From positions 1,922,001-1,986,000 of the forward strand of contig NZ_JAVCWF010000001.1 in the NCBI RefSeq assembly GCF_031085375.1: DNA of 64,000 bases. Reading direction: 5' to 3'. Both the position numbers and the translations under genes were made by a program. The stretch comes from Lactiplantibacillus brownii. GTDB taxonomy: Bacteria > Bacillota > Bacilli > Lactobacillales > Lactobacillaceae. Positions within the stretch are counted from its first letter, which is position 1. Each line of letters begins with the position of its first letter. Below are positions 51,084 to 64,000 of this stretch, one piece after another. Under the pieces are notes generated by a model that saw nothing but the letters and a program-made list of their open reading frames with translations, made no database searches and was not told where the DNA came from.

Positions 51084-52400
51084 CTATTCAGCTGCTTCAT
51101 GCGCAAAATCAGGATTTAACGCATAAACGGCTTCGTCTGGCACGCTGATGCGCTTAATTTCCGCACCTAACTTCGCTAATTTACCATGGAAATTAAAGTA
51201 ACCGCGATCCAGATATTTCAAGTTCGTCACTTCGGTGTAACCCCGACTGACCAGCCCAGCAATGACTAATGCCGCTGCTGCACGTAAATCAGTCGCCGTC
51301 ACTTGGGCGCCATTAAAGTTAGTTGGCCCATACATAATGACAGAACGTCCTTCAATTTTAAAATCTGCGTTCATCCGGCGCAATTCTTCCAAATGCATGA
51401 ACCGATTTTCAAAGACGGTTTCAGTCAGCAAACTGGTCCCTTGGGCACAGAGCTGTAAAATAGTCATTTGTGGTTGCATATCGGTTGGAAAACCCGGATG
51501 TGGCATGGTTTTAACTGAAGTTGGCTTGAGCTTCAACGGGCCAATGACCCGAATACCACCAGCTTCTTCGGTAACCGTGACCCCCATCTCGCGCATTTTA
51601 GAAATCAAGGGCTTGTTGTGTTCCGCAATAGCATCTTCAACGAGGACGTTGCCTTGTGTGACTGCTGCGGCCACCATAAATGTGCCGGCTTCGATTCGAT
51701 CTTGCACGATACTATGTTCACAACCGTGCATGGCCGGAACACCTTGTATCCGAATCGTTTCAGTTCCGGCACCCATTACCTTAGCACCCATTTGGTTTAA
51801 AATGTTGGCTAAGTCAACGATTTCTGGTTCACGAGCCACATTTTCCATCGTGGTGGTGCCTTCTGCCAAAGTTGCTGCCATCATGATATTTTGGGTCGCA
51901 CCAACACTTGGAAAATCGAGGTAAATTGAGGCACCGTGTAGTTTTTCTGCGGTTGCTTCAACATAGCCATCATGCCGTTCAATCTCGGCACCCAGCGCAC
52001 TTAGCCCTTTAAGGTGCAAATCAATCGGCCGCGAGCCAATCGCACAGCCACCAGGCATCGCAACCTTAGCGTGACCTAAACGTGCTAATAATGGTCCCAT
52101 GACCACGATTGAAGCGCGCATCTTCGAAACATATTGGAATGGTGCTTCCGCTGATAATTGTTGACTTGCATCAATATCAATGGTTTTATTTATTTCATCA
52201 AAATCTACTTTTGTATTTAAGAAACGTAACACATTGTTCATTGTAAAAACATCTGATAATACGGGCACATTTGTTAGATGTGTCGTGCCAGAACTAGCCA
52301 GCAACCCTGCTGCTAGAATCGGCAATACTGCATTTTTGGCACCTTCGATATGGACATTTCCTGTCAAACGATGACCGCCATGAACTACAATTTCCTCCAT
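51084..52400 (-). CDS. murA: UDP-N-acetylglucosamine 1-carboxyvinyltransferase
   Basis: First committed step of peptidoglycan synthesis; target of fosfomycin. 438 residues; active-site cysteine in [16 protein letters not shown] (Cys119), so the fosfomycin-reactive Cys is present. ATG 52400 ([12 protein letters not shown]) has GGAGGG; the longer in-frame start at 52466 lacks a site. -10 TATAAT at 52423-52428. Firmicutes often have two murA genes; the location next to the atp operon and mbl matches murA1/murAA. Confidence 0.96.
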   Translation of the reverse strand: MEEIVVHGGHRLTGNVHIEGAKNAVLPILAAGLLASSGTTHLTNVPVLSDVFTMNNVLRFLNTKVDFDEINKTIDIDASQQLSAEAPFQYVSKMRASIVVMGPLLARLGHAKVAMPGGCAIGSRPIDLHLKGLSALGAEIERHDGYVEATAEKLHGASIYLDFPSVGATQNIMMAATLAEGTTTMENVAREPEIVDLANILNQMGAKVMGAGTETIRIQGVPAMHGCEHSIVQDRIEAGTFMVAAAVTQGNVLVEDAIAEHNKPLISKMREMGVTVTEEAGGIRVIGPLKLKPTSVKTMPHPGFPTDMQPQMTILQLCAQGTSLLTETVFENRFMHLEELRRMNADFKIEGRSVIMYGPTNFNGAQVTATDLRAAAALVIAGLVSRGYTEVTNLKYLDRGYFNFHGKLAKLGAEIKRISVPDEAVYALNPDFAHEAAE

Positions 52401-52422
52401 GGATAACCCTCCATCACAAACG

Positions 52423-52428
52423 ATTATA
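52423..52428 (-). promoter_or_regulatory. murA promoter -10 element
   Basis: TATAAT on the minus strand, 23 bases before the start codon; no good -35 at 17 bp. Confidence 0.4.
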
Positions 52429-52500
52429 ATCAAACCAGATAGCCGAAATTTTGGATTACGATGCAATCGTCTGACCAGACCAAACTTTTATTGGCTCCCT

Positions 52501-53283
52501 TTAATTGGGATGACCAAATAATTTTGATGCTGCTCAAGACGCCTGCATTAACGCACAGCCCTGCTAATTGCTATACCCAAAAAGCAATCCAAACACGCAA
52601 AAAACCGACTCACAAAATCCCATGATGGCACTTTGTTCAAATAGCGTCATCACTTGGTATTCCTAGTAGTTTCCTAATCATCATAACATAAACCCTAAGC
52701 GAATAAATATTACATTTTACAAAAATGTTACATTTTTAACATTCTGTCATTTACTTATGATTAGTTAACTTAGTTAGATATTGCTAGTGCCAAGTTATTT
52801 AATTTGTGGTTAATAGCAGGTGCAACTCATTGAAACGTTAGACTATCCGTTACAAAATCTTGACATCTGCTGACTCACGACTGATAGCCGTTCACATGTG
52901 ATCCCGGGACCCCATCAAACCAACAGGTCGTTTTACGATGGCGTTCATGTGAGTGCTTATCACTGTAAGTCATGACATCCTAACCAGCTAGACTTCACCT
53001 GTTCTGCTCGTCAGTTTAGCCAACCTGAGACAAACTTACCAGTGTCAATCTGAGGTCGACCAATGCTTCGCTGGTCTATAATCTTATTTTAAGCGACAGT
53101 AAGCGGTTTCAGATAGAATTCACGCTTCTAAACCGCGAGTAATTAAACAGTTTGACCTTTCGCAAATAAAGTTCAACTAATTATCAATAGTCATTGAACT
53201 GTTAACGGTGGCTTATTCGTCGTGGCTGGTGGAGATGCGGCGTGGTTGTGAGTATTGTGAGTGATGAACGAAAACTGTTTTTG
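52501..53283. other. Gene-free gap between murA and the atp operon
   Basis: Nearly 0.8 kb without a credible coding frame on either strand. It holds an AT-rich stretch (about 52690-52780) with repeated TTACATTTT/AAAATGTTA-like motifs, scattered short inverted repeats (GCGGTTT...AAACCGC at about 53112-53140; GTTCAA...TTGAAC at about 53171-53200), and no match to the composite repeat that I trust. It may contain decayed sequence or an unrecognised small RNA. Confidence 0.5.
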
Positions 53284-53286
53284 CCT

Positions 53287-53324
53287 AAAAAAAGTACCTA
53301 CAACCGGCTGGCTGTAGGTACTTT
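53287..53324 (-). terminator. Terminator of the atp operon
   Basis: A perfect 12-bp stem AAAGTACCTACA/TGTAGGTACTTT with a 10-base loop, followed on the minus strand by a T run. It lies 130 bases past atpC. Confidence 0.9.
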
Positions 53325-53456
53325 GATTATTTGCTTTTCGAAACGTGTTCGCCCCAGCTGCGTCCTCCGCTTAGCTACGTTACCAATACGATGCTAAACC
53401 CGCATCATATTGGTAACTAGGCTATGCTCGGAAGCAACCCGCTGGCGCTCACACTC

Positions 53457-53885
53457 TTATCGATGGGCCACATGTAGACGGTTCACGGCACGCCGCAATG
53501 CGACTTGTGCCCGTGCCAACTCAGCATCATCATGCTTTTGTTGGGCTTCTTGAATCCGACTTTCAGCTCGTTTCCGGGCATTTTCAGCCCGTGCAACATC
53601 GATATCATTTTGACGTTCAGCACTATCTGCCACAATAGTTGCGACATTGTTACTGAATTCCACGAAACCGCCGTTAACGGCAATTTCATCGTCTTCCTGA
53701 TCCGTTTCCTGTTGCTTGATCCGAACTTCGTCAATGGCTAAAGAAGCAATCATCGGAATGTGGTTCGGCAAAATCCCTAATTCGCCGTTAATCGTGCGAA
53801 CGATCAACATGGGCGTTTTACTTTCATAGACCTGACCGTCTGGAGTAACGATGCTAACGGTTAATGAGTTTGCATTGTCAGCCAT
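53457..53885 (-). CDS. atpC: F1Fo ATP synthase epsilon subunit
   Basis: 142 residues: beta-sandwich N-terminus (LTVSIVTPDGQVYES, GELGILPNHIPMI) and a helical C-terminal hairpin rich in R, A and E. Regulates the rotor and inhibits hydrolysis. ATG 53885 after GGAGGGG. Last gene of atpBEFHAGDC. Confidence 0.96.
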   Translation of the reverse strand: MADNANSLTVSIVTPDGQVYESKTPMLIVRTINGELGILPNHIPMIASLAIDEVRIKQQETDQEDDEIAVNGGFVEFSNNVATIVADSAERQNDIDVARAENARKRAESRIQEAQQKHDDAELARAQVALRRAVNRLHVAHR

Positions 53886-53896
53886 GTTAACCCCTC

Positions 53897-55306
<1,410 letters not shown>

Positions 55307-55325
55307 TTAATTCCTCCCAAATTCG

Positions 55326-56270
55326 TTATTCTTGCGCAACCAAACCACCTGTAATTTCGGTGATTTCCGTCGTAATAGCAGCTTGACGTGCGCGGTTATA
55401 TTTCAAATTCAACTTATCAATTAAATCGCCAGCATTATCTGATGCCGCCTTCATCGCTGTCGACGATGAGGCATGTTCAGCAGTTTTTGCATCCAAGATG
55501 GCACCATAAACCAAGCTTTCAGCATATTGTGGCAACACGGCCGACAAAATTGCTTCTTCTGAAGGTTCCATTTCGTACTCGGGACCGACATCCACTCGAC
55601 TATCTTCGGCTGGCCGGTTATCTTTTTCACTTTGTGCGAAAGTCTCTTCAGAGATCGGTAGCATTTTAACTGACCGGAATCCGGAAGACAAACGGTTAAT
55701 AAAGTGATTATAGAAGACATAAAGTTCGTCAAAGACTTCATTATGGTACATCGAGGTAACTGTTTTAACGATTTCACGGACTTCTTTAAAAGTTGGTACG
55801 TCAGAAACGCCACGATATTCGTAGGCAACGTTCAAGCCGTTCTTCTTATAGAAATCCGCACCAGTGCCACCGACCGCTAACACAACGGCATTATCAGCAT
55901 TTAATTGGTGTTGATGCATAAAATCGTTCGTTTGTTTCAAAACGTTCGAATTGTAGCTTCCCACCAACCCTCGATCAGAGGTAATGATTAATAAACCGGT
56001 GCGTTTAACGGGGCGTTGAGCCAATAATTCACTAACCGAAATGGTATTAGAATTACTGTTCGGAACACCAGCGCTCGCTGACATCAGATGAGCTTTGGCA
56101 AGATGTGAAACGATGCTTTCAACTTTGGAAGCATACACCTGATACGTGCTCGTATGCTTTTGAATCTGGTTCAACTTAGAAGTCGAAACCATTTGCATTG
56201 CGGACGTGATCTGATGAGTCTTCTTGGTTGAGTCAATCCGGCGCTTGACATCCATTAATGATTCTGCCAT
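55326..56270 (-). CDS. atpG: F1Fo ATP synthase gamma subunit
   Basis: 314 residues: N-terminal helix [25 protein letters not shown] (by its ends) and C-terminal helix [15 protein letters not shown] form the rotor shaft. Slightly longer than the Bacillus form, with an acidic insert around residue 200 ([19 protein letters not shown] region). ATG 56270; its ribosome-binding site (AAGGA) is rather distant. Confidence 0.97.
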   Translation of the reverse strand: MAESLMDVKRRIDSTKKTHQITSAMQMVSTSKLNQIQKHTSTYQVYASKVESIVSHLAKAHLMSASAGVPNSNSNTISVSELLAQRPVKRTGLLIITSDRGLVGSYNSNVLKQTNDFMHQHQLNADNAVVLAVGGTGADFYKKNGLNVAYEYRGVSDVPTFKEVREIVKTVTSMYHNEVFDELYVFYNHFINRLSSGFRSVKMLPISEETFAQSEKDNRPAEDSRVDVGPEYEMEPSEEAILSAVLPQYAESLVYGAILDAKTAEHASSSTAMKAASDNAGDLIDKLNLKYNRARQAAITTEITEITGGLVAQE

Positions 56271-56300
56271 GCACTACTCACCATCCTTTTCAGCCATTAA

Positions 56301-58382
<2,082 letters not shown>

Positions 58383-58396
<14 letters not shown>

Positions 58397-58901
58397 GCTT
58401 TCCCAACCCTTCAATATACGAATTGATTAATGCCTGTTGACCTTCAGGATCCAATTGCTTCTTAATAATCTTAGAAGCAATTTCAACCGAAATGTCAGCC
58501 ACGTCAGCTTGGACGTTCTTTAAGGCATCTTGACGCTCCTGTTCAATATCTTTACGCGCATTTTGTTTATACTGCGTAGCTTCGTTTTGAGCGTCGGCAA
58601 CAATCGTTGTGCGCTGTTTTTCACCATTTTGCTTAGCATCAGCGACAATATCGCTAGCTTCGCTCCGTGAATGTGATAAGGCATCACGACGTTGATCAGC
58701 TAAATCAGTCGCCTCTTGACGAGACTTCTTCGCTGAATCAATATCGTTGGCAATCTTGTCAGCCCGTTCACCCATCATTTTTGTGACAGGGTTCCAAGCG
58801 ACTCGCGCAATCAACGCCATCAAAACGATAAAACTAATCGCAATAAACAACATGTCGCCAAGGTAAAGACCGGATGCACCGATAATTAAATGCGAGAGCA
58901 T
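58383..58901 (-). CDS. atpF: F1Fo ATP synthase b subunit
   Basis: 172 residues: N-terminal membrane helix (about 15-35) followed by a long coiled coil with the peripheral-stalk pattern (ADKIANDIDSAKKSRQEATDL). ATG 58901 after GGAGGTG. Confidence 0.97.
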
Positions 58902-58954
58902 CTAATGACACCTCCTTCTTTCATTTTCATTAAAATGAACTCGTTGACCAATGA

Positions 58955-59925
<971 letters not shown>

Positions 59926-59964
59926 TGAATATCACCTCTTTCCTTAATTTCGGTGTACACGATA

Positions 59965-59993
59965 ACCATAACGTGTGGAACAATTAACGTCAA
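59965..59993 (-). promoter_or_regulatory. atp operon promoter
   Basis: Minus strand: TTGACG (59988-59993), 17-bp spacer, TATGGT (59965-59970), about 32 bases before the atpB GTG. Confidence 0.65.
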
Positions 59994-60106
59994 TTGTATC
60001 GAAACATGAAATAGTAAATTAGAGCGACCTCTAATTAAAATACAATGGTAATAATACCACCACCAACCTAAAAATTCAAAATAATTTCATTATTTAGTCA
60101 CTTGGC

Positions 60107-60157
60107 AAAAATCCCACGATATCAAGGGTTCAACCGCCTTTGACATCATGGGATTTT
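60107..60157 (-). terminator. Terminator after pyrP
   Basis: AAAATCCCA/TGGGATTTT with additional pairing GATGTCAAAGG ... CTTGATATC inside; T run on the minus strand. Confidence 0.8.
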
Positions 60158-60203
60158 CATAAAGTTCCGTATATTTTCATTTTCTACAACATGTTGATTC
60201 CGC

Positions 60204-61484
60204 TTACTTCTCGTTAACCGCCGTCTTTGGCAGTACTAAGTTCATAATAATTCCTAACACGGTCGCAACAGCTAGACCACTAAATTGAAAATTACCGATT
60301 TGTAAATAGGCGTTACCAATTCCAATGACTAAGACTGCTGAAGCAATCATTAAATTTCTTTTTTGATTAAAATCAATTTTATTATCAATTAAGATCCGCA
60401 TCCCACTCGAAGCAATGACCCCGAACAATAGGAAACTGACCCCACCGATCACTGGTGACGGAATACTTTGAATTAACGCTGACAGCTTGCCCACAAAACT
60501 AAAGACAATGGCAAAGAACGCCGCGCCACCAAGAACATAAATACTGTGTACTCGTGTAATTGCTAAGACCCCAATATTTTCACCATACGAAGTCACTGGC
60601 GGGCCACCAACCAGCCCTGCAATGATTGATGCAGTCCCATCCCCGGCCAAAGTATGACTCAAACCGGGATCTTTAAAGAAATTCCGCTTGGTCAATTTAT
60701 TCAAAACCATAATATGTCCCATATGTTCAGACATCGTGACAAAGGCAATTGGTGCCATACTAAATATCGCACCCCAATAAATACCAGGATGGTAATTGAT
60801 AAAAGGAATCTGAAAATTAGGTAAAGCGAACCATTTGGCTTGCATGACCGGCGTAAAGTCAACAATCCCGAACAAGACAGCAATCAGATACCCCGAAACA
60901 ATCCCCAACAAGATTGGGACTAGACTCATAAATCCTCGCAAATACATGTTAAAGACGACAGTCAAAATCATCGTCAACATCGCTACCGCGAAGAAACGAA
61001 TATCGTAATTATTGCCATTGATCGTGGCATCCTTGGCCGCGGTGCTCGCTAATGATAACCCAATGACCATGACAATTGGGCCTACCACGATTGGCGGCAA
61101 GGCTTTGTCGATCCAATCAGAACCAATCAAGGTCACCAACAAACTCACTAGTAAGTAAACACAGCCAACCGCAACGGTCCCTTGAGCAATCGCTGGGTAA
61201 CCGGCCGTTTTCATCAATGATTGCATCACCACAATAAATGAAAAGCTAGAACCCATGTATGCTGGAATCTTATGTCGCGTAATCAAAATGTACATCAAGG
61301 TTCCGACCCCAGAACTAAATAGCGCAATTCCGGGATTCAAACCAACTAAAATTGGGACTAAAACGGTTGAGCCAAACATGGAGAATAGATGCTGAATCGA
61401 TAACCCAAGCCAACTACCAAACTTTGGTCGGTCATGAATATCGAGCACGACATCGTCGTTATGAAATGGTTTTTGCTTTGCCAT
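60204..61484 (-). CDS. pyrP: Uracil permease (UraA/PyrP, NCS2 family)
   Basis: A 426-residue nucleobase transporter with 12-14 hydrophobic segments, including the NCS2 QH-type start LGLSIQHLFSMFGSTVLVP and SEHMGHIMVLNKL. A uracil:proton symporter by family. ATG 61484 after GAGGGG. A PyrR-dependent attenuator (61517-61612) precedes it, supporting uracil rather than xanthine. Confidence 0.94.
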   Translation of the reverse strand: MAKQKPFHNDDVVLDIHDRPKFGSWLGLSIQHLFSMFGSTVLVPILVGLNPGIALFSSGVGTLMYILITRHKIPAYMGSSFSFIVVMQSLMKTAGYPAIAQGTVAVGCVYLLVSLLVTLIGSDWIDKALPPIVVGPIVMVIGLSLASTAAKDATINGNNYDIRFFAVAMLTMILTVVFNMYLRGFMSLVPILLGIVSGYLIAVLFGIVDFTPVMQAKWFALPNFQIPFINYHPGIYWGAIFSMAPIAFVTMSEHMGHIMVLNKLTKRNFFKDPGLSHTLAGDGTASIIAGLVGGPPVTSYGENIGVLAITRVHSIYVLGGAAFFAIVFSFVGKLSALIQSIPSPVIGGVSFLLFGVIASSGMRILIDNKIDFNQKRNLMIASAVLVIGIGNAYLQIGNFQFSGLAVATVLGIIMNLVLPKTAVNEK

Positions 61485-61516
61485 AATGCACCCCTCACTA
61501 TGAATTTAATCCAAAA

Positions 61517-61612
61517 GAAAAGACAGACCCCCACTCAAAGCGGCTGGTCTGTCTGAATCGCATTCACTCGTAGTGGTGAACATCCGATCAAATCCTTTTC
61601 AGCCTCTCTGAG
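61517..61612 (-). promoter_or_regulatory. PyrR-binding attenuator in the pyrP leader
   Basis: The minus-strand leader contains CTCAGAGAGGCTGAAAAGG (61594-61612), matching the PyrR-binding loop core GAGAGGCU. A terminator follows (61517-61554) with stem AGACAGACC/GGTCTGTCT and a T run. With UMP, PyrR should bind and let the terminator form. Confidence 0.88.
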
Positions 61613-61642
61613 CTAAATTAAAGGAACTGTTTAATTGAACCA

Positions 61643-61671
61643 AGTTTACTTGAGTTATTGTGGTTTGTCAA
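61643..61671 (-). promoter_or_regulatory. pyrP promoter
   Basis: Minus strand: TTGACA (61666-61671), 17-bp spacer, TAAACT (61643-61648). Confidence 0.78.
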
Positions 61672-61717
61672 TAGTGCTTACAAGCCTGATTTGGGCCTCC
61701 GATTCAGGCTTAACTCA

Positions 61718-61790
61718 CCGCATCGGTTGGCTTGGACAGGGCTTTTAAGTGATTAGTCTCTCATCATAAGCCCGTGAGATGACCTAGTAT
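61718..61790 (-). repeat. Possible decayed copy of composite-repeat module 1
   Basis: CCGCATCGGTTGGCTTGGAC (61718-61737) matches 17 of 20 bases at the outer end of module 1; AGTCTC...AAGCCC further on resembles its inner part. The rest of the gap (61791-62004) shows no clear feature. Confidence 0.35.
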
Positions 61791-62004
61791 CGGTTTAAAT
61801 TGTTCAACAGGTGTTTTTAAGCGACGTCTTTGAAATCCTATCGAATTTTTAAATAACCGTTTAAATCGATTGATAGACCGGTTTAACGTGATGATAATAA
61901 CGAGCTATATTATGGTAGAAAAATCTAAATTTTCTGACAGATTTTGTCGCAATTAAGCGATAGTTGTTGCTAAACCAACTAAAAACGGTTCACGTTTAGA
62001 CAGC

Positions 62005-62865
62005 CTAATTGTCTTCAATCACAATTTTTTGAAGACAATCTTTGGTGGCTTCTATCGTTTCAGCAAATGTGACTGCTTTTACGAAGTCGTGTTTAGTTCG
62101 ATAGTCGATCCAACGTCGATGCATTAGTGAATCCTGTGCAATAATATCTAATATCATCCGCCATTCTACTAACAAATCGGCAGTGCCACGTTCCAACATC
62201 ACTGCTTGAATTGCTTCAGCTAAGAGAGCCGGCTCAATTTCGATGGCGATAGCTAGATGTGAAATTAAATAAATATCGAAAAAGTCCTTCATACGAGTAT
62301 TAGCAATACTCCGGGTCAGAATGGTTTGAATCTTTTCAGCAAGTATTCGCTCTGGTCGGTAGATACTAATGCCAATCTTGTTACCAATTAGTGGTTGATA
62401 GTTCCAGGACATTGCTGAAGGAATTAATTTTTCACCAGTCGCGATATCTAAGTGAAAATTGTCTTGCATTTGCCCCAGTTTACCTTGAAGATCGATTCGA
62501 AGTCCCTGATAGGCATTTTTCTCTTGAATCGGTTCGATACTTTTCAAAACATATTGGCAACCGACTGGGTCACTCAGACCGATGATCTGGTTAACGATAT
62601 CAGTTAAGCTCGCTTTATCTACTGTGACACCCTGTAGCATTGTGTCTAGATCAACAGTTGTCCGTTTTTCAACGCCGGTTATGGCCGATAATACAAAACC
62701 ACCTTTCCAAATAAACTTGGTCCTGTAAGTCGACTTTGATAACAAGCGCAAGAATTCATCGATAAAGTATTTTTTGAGAAGAATATTGTAGTCAACATTG
62801 GTTTCATCCCGTTTTACCTTTAATTTATCTTTAACACCTTGTTCTCTGCTGCTATTCTTCGTCAC
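62005..62865 (-). CDS. abiEii: AbiEii-type nucleotidyltransferase toxin
   Basis: 286 residues. The motif KGGFVLSAITGVEKRTTVDLDTML (by its ends KGGFVLS and VDLDTM) is the AbiEii/AbiGii NTase core, G-G...D-x-D. The later RMKDFFDIYLIS segment is the family's second motif. Family members block growth (MenT-type members modify tRNA) and protect against phage as type IV toxin-antitoxin systems. GTG 62865 start overlaps the abiEi stop by 4 bases (GTGA), giving strict coupling. No terminator seen within the next 200 bp. Confidence 0.85.
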   Translation of the reverse strand: MTKNSSREQGVKDKLKVKRDETNVDYNILLKKYFIDEFLRLLSKSTYRTKFIWKGGFVLSAITGVEKRTTVDLDTMLQGVTVDKASLTDIVNQIIGLSDPVGCQYVLKSIEPIQEKNAYQGLRIDLQGKLGQMQDNFHLDIATGEKLIPSAMSWNYQPLIGNKIGISIYRPERILAEKIQTILTRSIANTRMKDFFDIYLISHLAIAIEIEPALLAEAIQAVMLERGTADLLVEWRMILDIIAQDSLMHRRWIDYRTKHDFVKAVTFAETIEATKDCLQKIVIEDN

Positions 62866-63545
62866 AGTAGTACCTCTAGTAATTGTCTCACTTGATTTTG
62901 CATACCGTTCTTAGACGCGATTGACAAAAGCTTGGTAACGTTTTTATTGGTTTTATTTAGATAACGCTTGTAAATTGCGCTCACTTGACCCATATCTAAG
63001 TCGTTGCCACCTTGCAACAATTCAATTAGTGCACGTTCCGGTGAGTACAATTTGATGGTATATTTTGTGCCAGACACCCCTAATTCTCTCGTATAAGGTT
63101 CAATATTGTTACCATAGGTTTGCCTAACAACTAGGTTTTTCGACCATTTGGCAGGCAGTCTCTTTGGCAATTTATACCCACGCTTGAATGTCATTTCAAC
63201 TCGGTAAGGGAATTGATCAGACAACTCCCACAAATAAAGTGCGGTCTCTCCAGAATAGACACCCTGTTTTAGAATTAGTTGTCGAATCAAGAAATCGTTA
63301 GGTGACCATTCAGAGCTAATGAATAGATTCGATATTGGATTCTCGAGCAATCCTTTACGAACTAGACTGTTTAAAATGGGTTTAACTGCCTTTTTAAGTG
63401 GCCCTCCAAGCAAGTCTATATCAATTATTGCGTTCTGTTGAAACTCCTCTTCTAGAAATTTTAAGGGGACAATCCGAGCTCGCAGTTCGTGATATAGACC
63501 GCTATTCAATGGCATTACTTTTCGATTAATCTGCTGTTTAATCAT
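62862..63545 (-). CDS. abiEi: AbiEi-type antitoxin/transcriptional repressor
   Basis: 227 residues: N-terminal winged-helix-like part (about 15-85, LKFLEEEFQQNAIIDIDLL...LVRKGLLE) and a C-terminal domain (VYSGETALYLWELSDQFP, SPERALIELLQGG) typical of AbiEi antitoxins. AbiEi both represses the operon and antagonises the toxin without direct contact in characterised systems. ATG 63545 after GGAGGGG. A promoter and GCTTCA-type inverted repeats upstream fit autorepression. Confidence 0.83.
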   Translation of the reverse strand: MIKQQINRKVMPLNSGLYHELRARIVPLKFLEEEFQQNAIIDIDLLGGPLKKAVKPILNSLVRKGLLENPISNLFISSEWSPNDFLIRQLILKQGVYSGETALYLWELSDQFPYRVEMTFKRGYKLPKRLPAKWSKNLVVRQTYGNNIEPYTRELGVSGTKYTIKLYSPERALIELLQGGNDLDMGQVSAIYKRYLNKTNKNVTKLLSIASKNGMQNQVRQLLEVLL

Positions 63546-63591
63546 TTAGCCCCTCCGGTTCAGTGACGTAATAATTTGGCCTATCATTTAT

Positions 63592-63643
63592 ATTGCTTCA
63601 TACTGAAGCCTATTGAAGCAATTTTTATCCATATGTCATTATA
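63592..63643 (-). promoter_or_regulatory. abiE promoter (-10) and candidate AbiEi operator
   Basis: Extended -10 TGC-TATAAT (63638-63643, minus strand). Just downstream ATTGCTTCA (63592-63600) and TGAAGCAAT (63614-63622) form a perfect 9-bp inverted repeat, with a third GCTTCA half-site between them (63604-63609). A further TTGCTTCAA lies upstream at 63692-63700. AbiEi in other systems binds inverted repeats at its promoter. Confidence 0.6.
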
Positions 63644-63836
63644 GCATTCATTCCATAAACTAGTGAATCCAAATACTGAGCATTGATATTTTTGCTTCAA
63701 GTGTTTGCTGATTTTATTGGTGCTGTTGCACTGTAAGCGCCATTTTCCAAAAAGGAATGGTTAAAATCATAATCATCCGTTTGACAAGTGGTCTATTCTT
63801 TCATTTTCAGCCTTTAAAGTATCAGTAAAAAACAAC

Positions 63837-63877
63837 TAAAAAAATCCCGTTAGTTAAGTGACAACTAACGAGATTTT
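63837..63877 (-). terminator. Terminator after upp
   Basis: AAAATCTCGTTAGTT pairs with AACTAACGGGATTTT (one mismatch), followed on the minus strand by a T run, 18 bases after the upp stop. Confidence 0.85.
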
Positions 63878-63894
63878 GGCAAAAATTCAATTAA

Positions 63895-64000
<106 letters not shown>

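Overview
The window reads as a chromosomal segment of a low-to-moderate GC lactic acid bacterium, most likely the Lactiplantibacillus plantarum group. That rests on gene order and protein character, not on a database search: recA-cinA-pgsA-rodZ-ymfH/ymfF, mreBCD-minCD, an L-2-hydroxyisocaproate dehydrogenase, a bifunctional GshAB, and a Ddl with the Phe typical of D-Ala-D-Lac ligases. No tRNA, rRNA, insertion sequence, prophage or CRISPR array was found. Most genes lie on the minus strand.

Layout. 1-7.5 kb: 5' part of rny, then recA (SOS box and promoter), cinA, pgsA, rodZ and a paired M16 peptidase set (ymfH active, ymfF lacking the zinc motif). 7.7-9.1 kb: an aspartokinase on the plus strand. 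9.1-11.7 kb: a three-gene amino-acid ABC transporter behind a T-box leader whose specifier reads CAC (His) and which has a second antiterminator/terminator module. 11.7-15.7 kb: mreB-mreC-mreD-minC-minD. 15.9-17.9 kb: radC and folC. 18.6-21.8 kb: valS with a valine (GTA) T-box. 21.8-28.4 kb: tpx, thiI with its cysteine desulfurase, ezrA, a free-Met-sulfoxide reductase and rpsD. 28.8-35.4 kb: DUF1054, YueI, GshAB, RarA, a probable 6S RNA, a small membrane protein and UspA. 35.4-43.6 kb: SdpI-like protein, Xre/TPR regulator, GDPD, Ddl, a quinone-oxidoreductase-like dehydrogenase, DUF2785 and hicD. 43.7-46.8 kb: metN-metI-metQ behind a methionine (ATG) T-box. 46.8-52.4 kb: orphan GcvH, RodA, DUF2969, YidD, a second MreB (Mbl), an acetyltransferase and MurA. 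53.3-60 kb: the complete F1Fo ATP synthase operon atpBEFHAGDC. 60-64 kb: uracil permease with a PyrR attenuator, an AbiE-type type IV toxin-antitoxin pair, and the 3' end of upp.

Functional themes. Envelope growth and division dominate (MreB, Mbl, MreC, MreD, RodA, RodZ, MinC, MinD, EzrA, MurA, Ddl, YidD). Amino-acid supply is controlled by three T-boxes (His, Val, Met), pyrimidine uptake by PyrR. Redox defence appears as GshAB, Tpx and fRMsr, and genome maintenance as RecA, RarA and RadC.

The least explained signal is a composite palindromic intergenic repeat: two dissimilar hairpin-rich modules (about 200 bp and 155 bp) separated by a poorly conserved spacer of about 60-75 bp. There are three full copies, one internally deleted copy, and probable decayed ends. 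One hairpin of the 155-bp module shows compensatory base changes between copies. The His T-box, with one Stem I, two antiterminators and a 16-bp inverted repeat around the first module, is the second most interesting item.
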